The translations under genes and the position numbers were made by a program. From assembly GCA_027035985.1 (NCBI GenBank), contig JALVTI010000089.1, forward strand, positions 1 through 7,752: a stretch of DNA of 7,752 nt. Reading direction: 5' to 3'. This stretch comes from Aquificales bacterium (GTDB lineage Bacteria; Aquificota; Aquificia; Aquificales; QOAS01). The notes beneath the pieces were generated by a model, which had not been told where the DNA came from, ran no database searches, and saw only the letters and a list, made by a program, of their open reading frames with translations. Numbering within the stretch: the stretch's first letter is position 1; every line of letters begins with the position of its first letter. This document shows positions 6,319-7,752 of this stretch, one piece after another.

Positions 6319-7333
6319 AACCAAACAACTCCTTTAAAATATTTAAATAAGTCCCATTCAATGGAGTTGTGTCTATTAAATTTTCTTTATCGGCTCTAAT
6401 ACTTTCATATTTTGCTCCTTCGGGTGTTAAAAATCCTATCCAAACATCAGCAGTTTTATTTTTCCTCTTTAAGTATTTGTTATAACTCTCTACTAAATAA
6501 TCTGAATGGGTAGCTATAAAAACTTTTCTATTTTGAGAAATTAAATCTATAAATTCCACCAATAGGTCTATCCACTGAGGATGTAGATTTACTTCTGGTT
6601 CATCTAACAGTAGAAAATCCCCTATAAGGTCATACTTAAAAATTAGGTATAACCATGCCAAAGATTTCAGACCCGAAGCGGTTTTTTCTATTCCATAGAT
6701 TTTTCCCTTTTCTTTAATAAAGATTCTTTCCTTTTGAATGAAATAGGAGACACCAAAAGTCTTTTCAAATTTTTGGATAATTTTTTTGTTTTCCTCCGAT
6801 ATTTCCATATCTTCAGAAGCTACTATAAATAAATCCTCTAAAAGGTCTGTAATGGCATGAGAAACCAATTTCCAAGTTGGATAATACTTTTTTAAAGCCC
6901 AAATACCCTTGTAATAATCCCCTAAACCTGCGGGAGCTATATAAATAGGAGCTTTTTCTATACTAGGACTTTTTAAATTTTTAACCTTTAGAAGGTCTTT
7001 TTTATCCTTAAAGATTTCCCATTTAAGAATTGTTTTATAGTCATTTTGGTGGAAACATAAGGAAATTTTAGCTTCTTTAGAGCTCCAAGAAATTAAATCT
7101 TTTACAGTTTTGACCAAAAAAACATTTTTTATTTTCCTAGAAAAAACTGATTTCAAGCTTTCTTTTTTGTCTTTAGTTTGCTTCCACAAAGACCATAGAT
7201 AGGAATAAAGAAAGTATAAGATTTGTGTTTTACCCGCCCGGTTAGGAGCCAATATAAAAATAACATTTGAAGAAGATGAAAGCTTTGCCTCTTTAATAGA
7301 AAGAAAATTTTCCAACTTTAATTGTAGTTCCAT
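6308..7333 (-). CDS. ABC-type AAA ATPase (AAA_15/AAA_21-like), probable defence-type ATPase
   Basis: A 341-aa ABC-class ATPase of the SMC/RecF/OLD-like superfamily. It opens with the typical MELQLKLENFLSIKEAKL strand set. The Walker A motif is APNRAGKT (29-36), with Ala in place of the first Gly. Further motifs are IYIAPAGLGDYY (130-141), a signature-like TASGLKSLAWLY (218-229), Walker B FLLLDEPEVNLHP (240-252, with Asp244 and Glu245) and the H-loop IATHSDYL (273-280, His276). The insert between the lobes is short, with no long coiled coil or zinc hook, and no TOPRIM nuclease follows, so it is neither SMC/Rad50 nor a full OLD protein. Such stand-alone ATPases commonly work with a separately encoded effector. 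The 137-aa gene overlapping its end is the obvious candidate. Low G+C, with AAA and TTA codons, unlike neighbours. Start ATG 7333 is the only sensible one; AGGT abuts it directly. Confidence 0.93.
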   Translation of the reverse strand: MELQLKLENFLSIKEAKLSSSSNVIFILAPNRAGKTQILYFLYSYLWSLWKQTKDKKESLKSVFSRKIKNVFLVKTVKDLISWSSKEAKISLCFHQNDYKTILKWEIFKDKKDLLKVKNLKSPSIEKAPIYIAPAGLGDYYKGIWALKKYYPTWKLVSHAITDLLEDLFIVASEDMEISEENKKIIQKFEKTFGVSYFIQKERIFIKEKGKIYGIEKTASGLKSLAWLYLIFKYDLIGDFLLLDEPEVNLHPQWIDLLVEFIDLISQNRKVFIATHSDYLVESYNKYLKRKNKTADVWIGFLTPEGAKYESIRADKENLIDTTPLNGTYLNILKELFGYEI

Positions 7334-7342
7334 ACCTAAAAT

Positions 7343-7371
7343 TAAATAATAATTACTGAAGCAGTGGTAAA
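7343..7371 (-). promoter_or_regulatory. Candidate promoter of the ATPase cassette
   Basis: On the minus strand TTTACC (7366-7371) and TATTTA (7343-7348) are 17 nt apart, 4/6 and 3/6 matches to the sigma-70 -35 and -10 elements. Transcription would then begin about 3 nt before the ATG at 7333, giving an essentially leaderless message. The surrounding sequence is AT-rich, so a chance match is possible. Confidence 0.3.
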
Positions 7372-7469
7372 GAATTTCTACTTCTGAAATCTCATTAACC
7401 CTTCCCCTCTAACCTCTCCAATAAATCTTCTATCCCTTAAAGGGTTTTATACCAACATTAAAACTTCTA

Positions 7470-7752
7470 ATGTCCTCCCTTCTACCCCACCTAAAGGTGG
7501 TATTCCCGAACGGCAGGAGTGAGATATACCTATTGGAGGAGGAGATAGATTTCGACCCCGTGGGGTATAGGGTTCTCGTTCCCCTTAAGGGGAGTGGAAA
7601 GGGTGCAACCGCCGTTGTGGTTAAGAAGTTTCTCGCAAAACCCTCGGAGGAAACTCCACTAATAGACTCATTCCCCGACAGGTGTCCAATAATAAACCCA
7701 CCCGCCTTGGAGGTTTTGAGGAATAACCTCCTCGAGTATCTAACCACCTTGG
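7470..7752 (+). CDS. priA: Probable PriA N-terminal region (primosomal helicase; 3' part cut by window edge)
   Basis: An open plus-strand frame with no stop runs from ATG 7470 to the window end (94 codons). Its pattern matches the N-terminal 3'-DNA-end-binding domain of PriA. LKVVFPNGRSEIYLLEE (8-24) is followed by VGYRVLVPLKGSGKGATAVVVKKF (31-54), equivalent to the usual 'G-x-RV-x-VPF-x-x-x-x-x-x-GIVV' core. PLIDSFPDRCPIINPPALEVLRNNLLEYL then resembles the 'D-x-x-P-hh-pp-x-hhxhhxWhAxYY' stretch that follows. PriA restarts collapsed replication forks by reloading the helicase. The helicase domain lies outside the window, so the call rests on this short domain. A stop (TAA, 7422) lies upstream in frame and no other ATG is available; no Shine-Dalgarno is present. 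Composition returns here to that of the left part. It diverges from the ATPase cassette. Confidence 0.65.
   Translation, partial: MSSLLPHLKVVFPNGRSEIYLLEEEIDFDPVGYRVLVPLKGSGKGATAVVVKKFLAKPSEETPLIDSFPDRCPIINPPALEVLRNNLLEYLTTL

Noticed and set aside
5905..6324. PARIS, Septu or OLD-type identity for the ATPase cassette
   Set aside because: The ATPase has no fused TOPRIM domain, and the 137-aa partner has no HNH motif and is far shorter than AriB/DUF4435 proteins, with no clear TOPRIM motif.
5754..7469. Insertion-sequence ends, att sites or target-site duplications around the AT-rich cassette
   Set aside because: No matching flanking repeats, transposase or integrase were found by eye; short A/T matches are expected by chance.
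7430..7747. 105-aa minus-strand open frame
   Set aside because: Antisense shadow of the plus-strand PriA-like frame; low-complexity composition and no family pattern.
1..7752. CRISPR array, tRNA, rRNA or known riboswitch
   Set aside because: No regularly spaced repeats, cloverleaf or recognisable riboswitch core on either strand; intergenic spaces are all under 160 bp.

Overview
This 7,752-bp window looks like a piece of a thermophilic bacterial chromosome. The proteins are rich in Glu, Lys and Val, Arg is written mostly as AGG, and the gene set would fit Aquificota such as the Desulfurobacterium/Thermovibrio group. That placement is an impression from composition and gene content, not a database result. 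Most of the window has balanced to moderately high G+C (38 of 60 bases at 3661-3720). The segment from about 5755 to 7430 is conspicuously AT-rich (17 of 60 at 6781-6840).

Left part, minus strand (1-3350): one probable transcription unit running membrane protein, frr (ribosome recycling factor), a GATase-like/DUF4350-like protein, then rtcB (RNA ligase, cut by the left edge). The membrane-protein stop and the frr start share ATGA. A hairpin lies between frr and the next gene. Two of these genes handle RNA or ribosomes (RtcB and Frr).

Middle (3351-5753): a 116-bp divergent intergenic region with two inverted repeats leads into hslO (Hsp33 redox chaperone, plus strand). Its unusual charged tail runs 11 bp into the convergent DUF309 gene. 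A second divergent region with a terminator-like hairpin leads into a small cytoplasmic-type molybdopterin (sulfite-oxidase fold) oxidoreductase.

Right part (5754-7752): an AT-rich two-gene minus-strand cassette encodes an ABC-type AAA ATPase of 341 aa and an overlapping 137-aa protein of unknown family. It sits between the oxidoreductase gene and the 5' end of a probable priA. Composition, overlap and ATPase type suggest a horizontally acquired ATPase-plus-effector module, possibly for defence. This is the strongest candidate for something undescribed.

Across the window, most genes that head a transcription unit have no Shine-Dalgarno sequence, whereas downstream genes have strong ones. That hints at leaderless or very short-leader transcripts.
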